Below are positions 1 to 12,971 of a stretch of DNA of 64,000 nt, piece after piece. The notes under the pieces were generated by a model, which saw only the letters and a list, made by a program, of their open reading frames with translations, was not told the origin of the DNA and did no database searches. The position numbers were made by a program, and so were the translations under genes. This DNA is from Helicoverpa zea (Eukaryota; Arthropoda; Insecta; Lepidoptera; Noctuidae). Position 1 is the first letter of the stretch. Every line of letters starts with the position of its first letter. The stretch is taken from positions 10,912,001 through 10,976,000 of the forward strand of contig NC_061472.1 in NCBI RefSeq assembly GCF_022581195.2, written 5' to 3'.

Positions 1-85
1 TATTATTTATGTGGATCACCACGTCCTATTAGGATATTAGGCATGTTCGTTCTAGAAGTAAATGACTGTATTCTGACCTTTCCAG

Positions 86-3000
86 ATACAGCCAACCGGG
101 TCTGCAGGATCATCACCCAGGTTAGGCCGAAGTCCCATCTGTGACAGTTCAGGGGAGAGGAAACCGAGGAAGGAGTCTTCTGAAATCACTCTCTTGGATG
201 GCAAGAGGAGTCTCAACGTCAACATTTTCTTGAAGCAGTTCAGAAGGTAAGACAATACGTTAAACAATCTTCTTTTAGGTAAATTATTGAACATTAACGC
301 CACCACGCAAGGCATAGACCTCTTCTAATGCAGTGCAAAATGAGGGTTGGTGATTTCGGGCTTATTCATGCAGTTTTTCTTAACAATGTTTTTTCACCGT
401 CAGTCAGTCATTGAGACATTTTATCCAAGATACATTTAGGAAGAACATGATCAACCAGGTATTACTATATATGTATATACATATGTTTTTTCTCCCTTCC
501 AGTTCCAACGAGGATATAATCCAGCTGATCCGCGAAGGAGCTCACGACGACATCGGTACAGAGAAGTTGCGCGGTCTACTCAAGATACTGCCCGAAGTAG
601 ACGAGTCTGAAATGCTGAAAGCTTTTACCGGTGACGTCACAAAGTTGGGAACTGCTGAGAAATTCTTGTTGCAGCTCATACAGTTACCCAAGTGAGTGGT
701 CTTTCGGTATACTGGTTGGTCTTTTTGGTCTATCCAGTAGACCGAGTATATTTTAATACGAGATTATGTCACGATATTTTAAAATTTGCGTTTATTTACA
801 ATGATCATTTAATTTCAGCTACAAATTGCGTATTGAATGCATGCTTCTGAAAGAAGAATGGGCTTCAACATCTGGATACTTAGAGAGTGCTATCAACGCC
901 ATTTTGGTTGCTGGAGACGATTTGATGTCTTCAAGAGCGTTACAGGTACCTAAGTCTAAAGTATTATATAAATATATTGTTTGTCAATGCAAAGATCTTG
1001 TCTGCTTGTCAATGTCATCTTTGTGTAAAGTATGGTTCACTGAAAATTCTCAAATAATAGAAGGAACTGTTAAACTAACTTGGTTGTTCTTCGTTGTTAT
1101 TTACTAACTCCTTTCGTAATTTACAGGAGGTGCTATACATAGCATTGATAGCGGGTAACTTCCTGAACGCGGGCGGGTACGCAGGCGGCGCCGCGGGCGT
1201 CAAGTTGTCTTCTCTGCAGAAGCTGCCTGACATCAGGGCTAACAAGCCTGGCATGACGCTCATGCACTATGTCGCTATGGTAAGAACTAGAAAAAAAATA
1301 TTCCTATGGGATCGGAAAACTTACCTGCCTTACACCTTCTTTACACCTTTACACCTTCTTTAAAAAAATGTGTCTTCCTGAGAGGCGTATTAACATTTCA
1401 GTGACATTCATAATTACCCTTTTCCTGACCTAAAAACTTTTTTTTTTATCTCCCCAGCAAGCAGAACGCAAGAACAAAGAACTGATCCACTTCGCAGACG
1501 ACACTCGCGTGCTGGAAGAGGCAGCTAAGGCCAGCGTGGAGCAGCTGCACAATGAGATCAAGACCCTCGCCAACAGGATACAGGGCCTGAAGAAGGAAAT
1601 ACTGCTGCCAAGTACACAGCAGGATATTAAAGAGCAGATGGGAGATTTCTTGCAGGTAAGGAAACATTCAGTTCAGAGGCTTATTTGAAATCTGAGTTCG
1701 AAAGGGAATCGTGTAAGGACATCTTCAAAACCTTCATAATCATTTTATCTTATAGGTGGCCGAACAAGAGGTATCAGCTCTGAACAAAGATATGGAAGAG
1801 GTGGAAAGCATTCGCAAGCAGCTCGCGGAATTCTTCTGCGAGGACACAGGATCCTTTAAACTGGAGGAGTGCTTTAAGGTAAGTTTATATATAAGTTCTT
1901 CTAGAAGAGAACCAGTTATAATATGGTAACGGACACCTGTCAGTACCATGATATTTACTTCAAATTATTGCAAGACGTCTGACTCATCGGCCACTGTAAC
2001 ACCTCTTCAGGTTATGTTTAGAAAATTCCACCTCTACACCTCAAACTTAGAATTCTCTGAATGAAATCACGAGTTATTTTTAGCTATAAAATGACTCATG
2101 GTTATTTTTCCATTTCCAGATGTTCGTATGGTTCTGCAGTAAGTTCAGATCAGCTGTCAGTGACAATGAGAGGAGGCGCGCCAATGAGGAGCAGGCGGCC
2201 GCCAGGAGGCGCGCCAGAGATCTCGCCGCCGCTAGGGTTAAGACGGGTAAGTTATATGAACTACAAAATATTCATTTTATCAATTCCAGAGCAGGACTTA
2301 GAGTTAGTCTAATTTCACTGAGAAAGTTTTTTCAGTTACGGTTGAAACATGAATGTGTATGTATGTAGTACATGTCTATGCACTACTAAAAGCTATTGAG
2401 AGGTCTTTGAATCCAAGTAGAACTTGAATACCCTTTTTGAACCAGCAAGGGTTTTATACCACACCTTTCTTGTCATTTACCTTGTCCCTATTTGCACATT
2501 TTTCCCTTTTTTATGGAAAAATATTCCGTTATAAACGATAATTCCTAACTTTGATATAGCAGGTATGTTTACCTGGATCACATCTTTCAACTAAATGTTC
2601 ACTTCCTATAGTCCAATAAGTTTTGTTTTACTGATCCAATAACCACTTTCTCTTTTAGGTACAAGCAGCATGTGCAGTACACCAGTATCGGAGTGCGAGT
2701 CGCTGATGGAGTCTCTCCTACTGGACATCAGGAACGGGCTCGGCCGCCGCTCGCTCAGGAAGCCCCATGACAACGAGCCGGAGCCTGGTTAGTAATATCT
2801 AAAGCTATTAGTGTGAAGAGTTTAATAATGCATCATTTGCTGAGCCTTTTCCAAACAAATACATTAAATTACAGGCCGATATCCAAACTGTGTATTATAG
2901 CAAAGATATTTGAAAAAATTATATACAATCAGGTTTATAATGCTCTAAAAAATTCATTTAGATCTTTTCAACACGGTTTTTTAAAGGGAAGGTCTACTGT

Positions 3001-6000
3001 TACGAACCTGATTCTTCTAAACGAATTTATTACTGCTGCTATGGATAACGGTGCGCAGGTCGATGTCGTTTATACGGACTACAGTAAAGCCTTTGATCGA
3101 ATTGACCATAACATTTTAATTGCAAGGTTAAATAGCATGGGAATACGCGGTGATCTACTCAGATGGTTTTCCTCTTATCTTGTGAACAGATCTCAAGCAG
3201 TTGTACTCAACAACTATATTTCTAGCTGGGTTCCTGTTCCTAGTGGAGTGCCGCAGGGTTCATTGCTCGGTCCTTTACTGTTCATCATCTATATAAACGA
3301 TATCGACTCTTGCTTAATCTCATCCAAGCTTCTGTGCTTCGCTGATGATATGAAAATCTATGCCACAATATTATCACAGTCAGATGCATCAGCACTCCAG
3401 GACGACCTGCGTCGTCTTGAGGATTATTGTCAGCGAAGTAAACTGGATCTTAATCCCGCGAAATGCTCGGTTGTTACGTACTCTCGAAAGCGTTCCATTA
3501 TTGTCGCATCATATATTCTAGGTGATCAAATTCTACCCAGATCAAATTCCATCCGTGATCTGGGAGTGTATCATGATTCTAAACTTAGTTTTGAAACACA
3601 CGTTGATGCAATAGTCGCCAAGGCATCTAAATCACTGGGTTTCATAATGCGGTTGTCCAAGTGCTTCACTCAAGCCAAAACACTAAAAATTCTATATTGT
3701 ACTTTTGTTAGAAGTCACTTAGAGTACGCGTCTGAAATATGGAACCCATGTTACCACAAATATATTGACCGCATAGAGAGCATCCAAAAAAGATTTATTA
3801 AGTATTTGTGTTATCATCAAAAAGTAACGTATCAGTCTGAAAACTACCTCAACTTCTGTAAAAAATTTCATTTACTGCCTCTAGTTAATCGCCGCGAGAT
3901 TTCTGATTGTGTTGGCTTGTTGAAAATTTTCAACAATAGTATCAACTGCCCTGATATTCTTTCCAAATTTTATTTCAATGCTCCTAAGAAGTCTAAAAGG
4001 TTTAATCCACCCTTGCGTGTGCCATTATCTTCAACAAATTATAGACAGAATTCGTACATTGTGCGTGCAAGCAGAAATTTCAACAGGTTGTGTAAGCAGC
4101 ATGATATAGATCCATTCCTAACTAGTGTGTCCTCGGTCAGAAAGCGCTTAAGCCGAAACTTTTTCATTTAGCCTTCAATTAATATTAAGGTTGATATGTA
4201 ATGTGAACAAGATTGTACTTAAACTGTTTACTAGTTATTTAGCAAGTATTCTCTTCTCTGTACTTAAGTGTCCATAGAATTTAGTATTGTACTGTACCCT
4301 ATAAGTGAGGACTTGTTATTGGCTCTCAGGTTAACTTACAGTTCCTTGTCTGTGTTTTTTAGCTGTTAGTCCTCCATACTACTTAAATAAATAAATAAAT
4401 AAATAAATAAATTAGGATAGGCTTCCAGTGTAATCGGATCGGATGGAACTGTTTACTAGACACTATAGTCAACTGCCTATCTGATCTCCTCAACTCAGTT
4501 ACCTGGTCAACCCTTTGGTAAAACTGGTTGCCTGATTTCTGACTACCCATCCCTGTAAAGACCACGCCAATCATTGTTTAACCATATTAAAGATCAATCG
4601 ATCCATTAGGCTGTTACTTAGCCACAACCTACATTACCCTACATTACCTATTATGCATACTAACAAATCATGTTTTTATTTCCAGACGTGACTCCCACAG
4701 GCAGCTTACGCCGCAGGAGCCGGGCCAGTCCTGGTGATGATGAAGAGGGTCTATTGGAGTTCCTGCGACACTCTTCACCTGCTGCTAATGATCTGAGGGA
4801 GAGGAGTGCTTGGGGAAGTCTTGGTATGTGCAATTTTTTTATTAAATTTTGTACCCGTCGATCCCTTACGACCCGTCCCGGCTTTGCACGGGTGCAATGC
4901 TTATGTAAATATACCTACTACAAAATGTCCTTATACACAACGTTCACAGCTTTTTTGTCATTAGACAATACAAACATGATTTGCTTAGAGGTTACTCTTG
5001 ACAGCGCGACATAATAATATAGGCCATGTGAAATTTTGGAAGATACAAGTCTTACATAAGCTCCCAATACAAAACTTTTGATGTATTGTAATTTTAAATA
5101 CCCGCGCCAATATCGCGCGGACCACCCAAGAAGTGCAGACACAGATGTGCGGACAAAATAGCCGTCACAGTTGAAGGGTTATTAGCTAAGGAGAATTATA
5201 CAAAACGTATCACCTATTTTATTTTGTTAGAACATCATAATCTAACTACATATAATTGATTGACAACAGATCGTTCCTGGTCGCGTCGCGGGGCAGCTCG
5301 CGCGCGCCTAGAGCTGCCGGAGCCGAGTCGCGAGCGCGCGCCCTCCCCGCGCGCCTCCCCGCGCGCCTCGCCCGCGCCCAGCACGCCCGAGCCGCAAGCA
5401 CCCAAGCCCAAGTATGTACACCAACCAGGTTACATCTACCTTGCTTTTTGTCTACTGTACCGAGGCCAGCTTATGGTCTAACCGTATGCAGTTGAGTACC
5501 AGTTTTTACACGGAACCACTGCCTATCAAATCTCCTCAACCCGGGGCAACCCGATTTTACACATTGGTAAAACTGGATGTCAAACTTTCTGGCATCTAAC
5601 TTGCCTTCTGAAAGATGGGGCAACTCGTCATGACAAGATGGATGCGCCTTATGATCGCTCAATCCGTGCGACTGTTATTAAGCTACGAACTCCTCCAATC
5701 CGAGATAATTATAAATTAAATAAAAAATAATTCGTTTCTCAGGGAGTGGCGGCAGAAGATCGAGTCGTGGTTGCGCGCCAACAGCCAGGAGGACGCCAAG
5801 CCGCGCCGAACCCCCACACGCCTCCACGCGGACAAGCGATCCTTGGAAAACGACTCCGGTAACTAAACCGCTATTTTATAATCATATTTCTTAAAATCCG
5901 CAATGAAGTGAGATATCTAACCTTGAACAGACTATTTAAGCTTGGCAACGGGTTTCTCAAATGTTATTTAGGGTTTGTGACTGTCGTAGCTTTCGAAGCT

Positions 6001-7802
6001 ACGACAAGCTTTTAGCGAAGTATCGCTAAACAATAATACTTCGCAAATTAAATATAGTCCAGAATCCAGCATTTTTTTGTTTATATGAAATGAATGTCTT
6101 TTCGGTAACTTAAGTCTAACATAACCTAATGAATGTAATATTCCAGAGAGCGAGCGAAGCGCCACCCTGGAGCCCCTGCCCGAGGGCCGCGCGGACTGGA
6201 GGCCGGCGGTGCTGCCCGACAGCGACGTCGTCAAGGCGCTCGAGACTGTCGAAGGTATGATGTCGATCTACAGACACCCTGGATTATAGAACCTATCCTG
6301 TTTATCTAAGGCACGTCACAAACTAACCAAAATATCCCTTTCCAGATGTACAACCCCAGAAAAAGGACAGCAGGGTCCCCTGGAGGAAAACGGAGGAGAA
6401 CGAGGAAGTACGGAGGCTCAGGAGACAGCGCTCGCGACAGCAGATAGAGTCCCCCCAGTCACCACTCATATCCATCATGGAAGAACAACGGAAACTGCCA
6501 GATATAAAGGTGACTAGCGATCGGGAACAGAAAGTCGTTAGGCAAGAGAGGATAGAAAAGTCAGATAGAGTAGAAATCGATTCTGACAATATAGAAACCC
6601 CACCAGCGCAGAGGAAGTTCATTTCATCATTCACTCCTCCACCAGAGAGAGAACCGTGTCGGAAATTCCAACCTTCCATCCCTATCCGGCCTAATCTTAG
6701 CGATAAAGCTTCTGCAGAAATGAAAGACCTATGCCAAGAAATTTTGGGAGACGGGCAATTCGACAGGTTCTCTGCCGCTAGAAGAACAAGAAGGTATAAG
6801 AGAAACACAGATTCTACCAGTTCTCCTGAAGAAGAAAAGAAACCTGAGCCAGCTCCAGAATTAGTAGCCGAAACTCAGGTCATAAGACCTTCAAAATTAG
6901 ATGTCCAAGCTTCATATAAAGTTGAAACACCTCCAGAAGTGGCGAAACCAATTGACGCAAAGGATGAGAAGGAGACCAGGTTAAAACGGTGGCAGGATAG
7001 ACTAAAGAACCAAAGCACAGACAAACCGACCAAAGATACAACAAAGCCATACCTACGCATGCGGCGGCAGACTTCTATCAACCAGGAGGATGTTCAGAAA
7101 GCGATACGAGAACTCAAGTCTCCTGCTGATAACCCTACTGGTGTGTGGTCGAGGGAAGGTTACAGAAAATCTCTCAACACTAGAACAGAAAAGGCTCCAG
7201 AAAAGCTTCCAGAAAGAACAACTTCACCAAGGATATCGAAAGTGAAAAGTGAGCACGAACTAAACGACGAAGGGTTTGAAGAAACCCAAAGTCTAAATTC
7301 AGAAAGTGCTTCTCAAGGAGCATCTTCGGGCTGCAACGTTGAATGCGAGTCACCTGTGCCGAAAATCTCCAAGTCACCGGTCCCTAAGTTGGGACAACCA
7401 AAGAGGATTCCTACCAAAGAGACAAGGACGCCACCACGGACACCCATAGACCCCAAGCGCGTGATCCCTAAACGGGCTAGTTCATTAAGAGTCGAGAGGT
7501 CGACCTCTAGAGCGTCATTAAGAAGTTCTAGAAGTTCGTTGAACAGTTCTACATCAGTATCGACTGTGAAGCGAGTACCACCGGCGCCAGTGAAGCCAGC
7601 GCCTAAGCCTGTTCCCAAGCCTGTGTCCAGAATGCCGGCTTCCAGGTCCTCGTCCAGTGGCAGCTCAGTAGGTACCTCCAGGCCACCGTTGAAGAATGTT
7701 ACCGGTAGAACAACGACCTCAGGTTTCATGAGGCCCACTCAAGCTTCGAAGGGAAAAGTCGGTTTAACCGCCCAACAAGTCCTGAGGGCGAGTGTCAAGT
7801 AA
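86..7802 (+). CDS. form3: Formin, INF2/Formin3-like (3' part, FH2 domain to C-terminus)
   Basis: Actin nucleator/elongator of the formin family. Exons read by eye, all GT-AG with matching phases: 86-246, 503-691, 819-945, 1127-1279, 1458-1655, 1756-1878, 2120-2246, 2659-2787, 4686-4823, 5270-5411, 5743-5858, 6147-6254, 6346-7802 (TAA), 1055 codons plus stop. The first five to seven exons give an FH2 domain: LLDGKRSLNVNIFLKQF, then LRGLLKILPEVDE, KLRIECMLLKEE, and the FH2 signature GNFLNAGGYAGGAAGVKLSS. A charged coiled region follows, then a WH2/DAD-like segment (LMESLLLDIRNGLGRRSLRK) matching the INF2 position and type. The tail of about 600 residues is Ser/Pro/Arg/Lys-rich and low in complexity. 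The N-terminal GBD/FH3 and FH1 parts lie left of the window. The 2788-4685 intron carries a LINE. Assignment to INF2/Formin3 rather than another formin rests on the FH2 and DAD-like match recalled from the family. Confidence 0.88.
2813..4413 (+). mobile_element. 5'-truncated Jockey/CR1-group non-LTR retrotransposon in a formin intron
   Basis: An uninterrupted ORF (2813-4171, 452 codons, GTG at its left edge, so no native start) encodes a reverse transcriptase from the NYRPISKL motif onward. It has YTDYSKAFDRIDH, PSGVPQGSLLGPLLF and the catalytic CFADDMKIYA. The thumb and a C-terminal region of the Jockey/CR1 type follow. The N-terminal endonuclease and any ORF1 are missing, so the copy is 5'-truncated just before the RT core. 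The 3' UTR ends in (TAAA)n at about 4384-4412, typical of microsatellite-tailed LINEs. It lies in sense orientation in the formin intron. The absence of stops suggests a fairly recent insertion. I could not define a target-site duplication, so the left edge is approximate. Confidence 0.85.
4414..4585 (-). repeat. Decayed 3' half of the lepidopteran tRNA-derived SINE (family A)
   Basis: Diverged copy of the sequence seen at 17891-18135 and, intact, at 32278-32659. The shared blocks are the cttccagt start, the ctgcctatctga/ctcctcaa block and the ttctgactaccc block. It directly follows the (TAAA)n tail of the intronic LINE. No tRNA head is present. Confidence 0.55.
4845..4925. repeat. Short interspersed fragment of cccggctttgcacgggtgc type
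   Basis: The stretch with cgtcccggctttgcacggg resembles the 3' portion of ubiquitous insect LINE-derived repeats that carry a CCCGGCTTCGC-like block. It lies within the formin intron 4824-5269. No ends could be set. Confidence 0.35.
5455..5675 (-). repeat. Decayed SINE (family A) copy in a formin intron
   Basis: It contains gttgagtaccag, ctgcctatcaaatctcctcaacc and gcaacccgat, all blocks of the SINE 3' half found at 17891-18135. It is strongly diverged with small indels and lies in intron 5412-5742. Confidence 0.5.
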
Positions 7803-9352
7803 TAGTGCTGTCAGTGTCAACTATAAATGAACTGTCAGAAACAATCGTCTGACAGTCCATTTATGTGTTCTGGTGCTAATTTTGAAAATGTTAAATTCAA
7901 AGACTCAAAGTCTGGACCAAACTTTACCGCGGAAAAACAGTTAAAAAGCGAAAAAAAAAATCGTTGTAATTTTATTATGTTATCATTTAACCATTTATGT
8001 AGTTTTTACCGCGGTAATTTATTTTTAAGTGAGAACCCAGTGCCTTGTTTTCCGAGCAGACTTGTTAATATTAATTTAAATAAAATACAAAAATATTAAT
8101 CTTTTAATAAACAGGTAATTATTGGAAACTTCAGATGTAATTAGGCGCTAGAATCTCAACTGAAAACATAATCTGAAGTTTTCAATGACTGATTATTTTA
8201 GTATAAGTCTTATCATTAGATCTGTTTGCAAAGAAAGTTGTCATACGTAATAAACCCGTACGTAATTATTATTGTATTATTATGTTTTATTTAATTTAAT
8301 AAAAATATAAATTCAATTAATGTGCCACGAGATAGTACGGGTATTTTATTTAAATTACCATTTTTTATTAAATAAATGTAAGGGCAACACCGGGTTTGCA
8401 ATTTTTGGAAATTCGCAATTGAAAATAGAAGTCAGTACAGAAACTGTTAAATATTGTTCTTTTTAGATATTAAAGCATTTTTTTTATATAAAGTTACGCT
8501 ATCCTTAGCCAACTTACTCAGTCGCAGTAAGTGAAAAAGAGATAGCTTTATGTTCGGCAGCGCGCTTTATATTAATAAAGGGAAGAATATTTTATAGTTT
8601 CATACAAGTTAATTAATTGTAAAATTGAAAGTTTTCACAAATTGTACCCGAAGCATGTCAGATATCAAAGTCATTAATTTTTTTATTGAATTATATACTA
8701 ATATAAAATATTTTATGAAACTAGATAAGTATTATAGACATTTTTTAATTCAAAGACGTACATAAAAATGATCTGATTTTTATAATGATATCCAATAGAT
8801 CTTGATCAAAGGGACACATTGTCACAAAGTATAATATAAATAATTTTAAGGCTTTAACCCAATATTTTATTGTACGTGTTTATTAACTAAACGATATACA
8901 ATAAATTGACATACCTACGACAAATTATTATTTTTTATACTAACCATCTTTTGGAATTAAAATTGCTTAGTAACATGTCCAAATGGGGCTGACACTTTTA
9001 TTCTGCTAACAATTTTTACGAGCCTACATACATTGATATTACAAAAACAAATAGTAATTATCATGCTATACATGAATTAGAACTTAATCTTTAAACAATT
9101 ATTATAATATTAGGAATTTTTATGTCCTTGAAGAATTTATTTACCTACCCTCTTTGCACTTTTCTGTTTTTCAGTACATCTCCAAAATTCTACCATTAGG
9201 TAATATTTTCTACCGTCAATCGTTATAGATGGCAACATTGGTTTTCTGTCAATCTGAATAATTCCATTCCGTTTTGCCGAAATAGTGATATTGATTAAAA
9301 ATTGTGTTCATGCTAGGTAAGCTAGTATTTGACAATTAAATAATTAACTAAA
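7803..9352. other. Convergent intergenic region: formin 3' UTR and AT-rich spacer
   Basis: Very AT-rich with no credible coding sequence. Plus-strand AATAAA hexamers at 8079-8084 and 8106-8111 lie about 280-310 bases after the formin stop and are candidate polyadenylation signals. A minus-strand AATAAA (plus 9136-9141) lies about 210 bases past the kinase stop codon. The formin and the kinase gene converge on this spacer. Confidence 0.5.
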
Positions 9353-11418
9353 TCATAGTACTCCATTATCCACTAGCTCTATGAGTAAGTCTGTCATTTT
9401 CTTGCTACAAACTGCACTGTTGGTCTGCACTGGGGCCACGCGCGACGTTGAAGATGGCTCGCTCACCTGAAGCTGAAAACGTTTACAAATGAAATATAGG
9501 GATCAGAAGGTACCCTGCTTTTGACTTAAAAGTGCATTAAAAGGTCTTGTTATCAGAAAATTGATTCACTTAGAAAAGAATACACATTTGATTCCACAGT
9601 ACGTAGGTAGGGTAACCATGAGATGTAAATTTTTAGTATCAAAAAATTAAATCAAAACTTTCAAAACACATATTAGTGGTACTAGTGAACTTGCGAAAGT
9701 AGGAACTACCTCGTGTTGATACAAGTCAGGCGCCTCATCACTGTCGCACGTCATAATCGGATACATGTCTACCGCGATGCCGAGACCAAACTGACCAGCG
9801 CGCTTGAATTCTTCTTGTAATCTGCTCAAAATAGGAAAATCATATTCAAAAGTTTTGAAAATGCTTCAAAGTTTGCTCTTAGACACGAACATCAACTTAT
9901 TTTGATCTATCGTAAGTTGAACTACATAACCGAATTCACAATTCAACATTATTTAATCAGCGTAGAACATGTTAACTTACAAAGAATAAAGCGCATCCCT
10001 GTTCAAACTGGTATTAAAAACTGAGTCCTCATCACTCATCTGCACCAGCCTCCGATGCAGTTCATCCGTGTAGTACTCCAGGAGTGAGGAGAGGTGCTCC
10101 GCCCTCTGCTCCCGGTCGAGACACATGTACATTACGTATGCCAGATCTAGTGCTGGTGAGGCGTAGCGGACTGCTTGGAAGTCCACGATGTACATCTAAA
10201 AAGGAAAAAGTAGCTATAAAACAGTCACAAATTAACTAGAGAGAAAGATTAGGTACAAGATATGTCTGTATCTAAAGCATCTTAACTGCGATGCAAAATA
10301 CTTGCTTTAGAATAAAATAAGACTGCAACATGATCGCATTTAGTTAGCATAAAGACGATAAACTTACATCAGCAATATCACCATCCACATATTTAAACAA
10401 GAAGTTATTAGTCCAGCAGTCTCCGTGTCCAATGACTGCTAGTGGTTCCGTAGGAGTCACCAGTTCCACCATGGCGTGGAAGTAGTTATCCTCGCTGCAG
10501 AACGCCTTGAACTTGTCCAAGTATTTGTCTTTGTCTTCAGAGTCAACTAACTCCTGTTCTACCATAGCTATGGCGTTTGATGTAGCCTCTATGAAGTAGT
10601 TCTTGTAATAATCGAAGTTCTCTTCGACGAAGAATACTGAAATGAATCATTATTATAGATGTTTTAAACTTTCTTACATCAGAATTTAATCAAGTTATTT
10701 GTATAAAAACACAGTCTTACCTTCAGAGATTCCATCTTTAACATTCAGCAGCTCATAAAAGGCCTCAGGGTCATGACACTTCATGGCGAGAGACAGGGCA
10801 TGGAACTGCGACAAATGCTTCATGACCATGTAACATTGCTCTATAGTTAGACCCTGGCGCCTCTCGGGCATCACATACCCTTCCCTCTTCAAGTCCTTGA
10901 GCACCACGCAGTCATTTTGAGCCAGATAGCACTTCGGGATCGACTTGAAAGGGTTGTGGACATTCCACTGTTTTTGGAAGTTGAGTAAAGCAGGCCAGAT
11001 TTTGTTGTAAAATGCGACCTCGTTGCAGAAAAGCTCGTCGCTTTTGAAGGCTTCCCTGCGCAAGATGCTTTCGGGGAGGCACTTGTAGATGATGGAGTAC
11101 TCCCAGGGCTCATCAGTTTCGCTGGAACCGTCTGGCTCAACGTGTCTTCGGATACCGGTCATGGAGATTCGGTATACCATGGAGGTGTAGTTGTCACCGC
11201 GCTTGGAGCCCGGTGCACCCTTAAGTAAAAGTAAAGGAGAATGCGACTGTAGAACATAGACAGTCAGAGAAAAACAGACGGTTTTTGAAATTACGTTCAC
11301 GTCATCTTGACTTGTTACTCAGTATTATTAATATACGTACCTCAAACTGCTGTATACTGACATCTGGGTATTCATCTTTGAGCAGGCCCTGCAGGAAATC
11401 TAGGGTGATCTCCGACAT
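9353..11418 (-). CDS. CHK kinase-like / ecdysteroid kinase-like protein (EcKinase, DUF227 family)
   Basis: Complete six-exon gene. Exons in transcript order: 11418-11341 (ATG at 11418), 11219-10721, 10636-10368, 10195-9981, 9821-9710, 9472-9353 (TGA), 430 residues. All junctions are GT-AG and phases agree. The protein has the family layout: an N-lobe with DNYTSMVYRI, a VVLKDL hinge region, the catalytic loop VIGHGDCWTNNFLFKY (Brenner-type HGDxWxxN) and the metal-binding MYIVDFQAVRYASPALDLAY. Length is normal for insect members. The family belongs to the protein-kinase-like fold and is thought to phosphorylate small molecules; some insect members act on ecdysteroids. The substrate cannot be read from the sequence. 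It is a single copy here, although such genes often cluster. Confidence 0.9.
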
Positions 11419-12971
11419 GACACGGATCAGTCACCGTCAATACCTCCTGGCTAGATAAACAACTGGATTCAACTGAATAGCAGTAGCTATCATTTTCTAT
11501 TTGTGGCTTTAGGGTCACCATCCATGAATATGTTTTTTGGGACTAACCCTTAATTCGAGAACTAGGTATCCAGAGCAGCTCTTATGACATTCGACCATTC
11601 GGACTTTTTGTAAGAAAAGCAGATTATAACGCACTTAATGCTATAACTTTCTCATACTGCGAATAAGCACTTACTTTGCTATATTTTAAAGACACAATTT
11701 AACTGTGAATTAAATGTGTTCAAATCTCTCATTCTCATAATATAGATATATTTATCTAGGAATACCTATCAAAAAATTTGCTTGACAGTAAAATATCGTA
11801 ATGAGACAAATAAAACATCTGCGTTCATTTGTGCAAACGGGAAAAATCTCGTCCTTCAACCAAATCATGGTCACCGTACTGGTGTGGGGCGCATTATTGA
11901 ATTGTTACAGCGACTGGGGTCGGCGTGATTGGATAATATCACCGGTTGTTTCAGCAGTTAACGTGCACTCAGCTGTCACTCATCTGCCCTTCCCTCTTGC
12001 GCAAGATTGTTCCCGAGCCAATTACCTATGTGCATCACAGATATTGTTGTTTTTCCTTTGGTTTGTTATTGTAAAATAATATACATGTTCACTAACAGTC
12101 CAATCAGCGCAACCTTAATAACCAGTCCGATCATAACGAAAAATAATTTTGAATTCCAATCTCCTTCAAAGATCATTCTCCTTCATATGCTTCATATCAA
12201 TGAGAACCTCCTCCTTTTTGGAAGTCGGTTAAAAATAAACCTTTCCTTTATATGAGCAAGATATTCAAACAATTTTCTTTCAACAAAATCTGTCCAGCCA
12301 TTTATAAGGGTTTAACTAGTGGAGAATTATAAATAGCTATAATTAACGTAAATAGGTAAGAAAGATTAAGATGAAATTCAAGAATTTTCTGTCTTAACAG
12401 TTACAGTTCTTATTTCGTTACTTTGAAAGGATTTCTTTCACAAGTTGATAGTGATATTAAATAATCTTGTCCCCGAAAATTACAAGTAAAAAAAAAAGTT
12501 TCAATAACGTTGAACTTTTTGCCTATAACGAAACATTTCTGTCAATTGTCATTCCCGCCCGAACGTGCGTTCAAATTGCGGATAATTTTTATATGCCTAG
12601 ATGAGAAAATTACCACCCCACGTAAAATAAAAAAATACAATTCTCAACTTTTATATATTTCACAACAAATAATACGGGGATGAATTTTGAGTAAACTGAG
12701 TAAATAGCTACTGCTAAATGATTACAATTTACAGGATGACTACTATCATAAAATATCTGAATAATTCTAAACTCAGATTCTGAACGCAGCACAGTAAATG
12801 TCAGTGTCAAATAAAATTTTCGTTTTCAGAAATTCTGCGGCAAAAAGGCAGAAGATTTGGTGCATAAATATTACGAAACTAGTGAAAAATAATTGTTATC
12901 TTCATTCTAATTCGACAAATTTGTACATTCTCTTTTTCTGAGTACACTGCGCTGAGAAAGAAGCTTGCAAC
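11419..12971. other. Divergent intergenic region between the kinase-like gene and CKS
   Basis: No ORF here looks coding. The region should hold the promoters of both flanking genes, which diverge, but no TATA box or initiator could be fixed. At about 12204-12243 there is a copy of the short lepidopteran repeat end gagaacctcctcctttttgg, also found at 57029-57062 and in reverse at 60575-60620. Confidence 0.4.
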
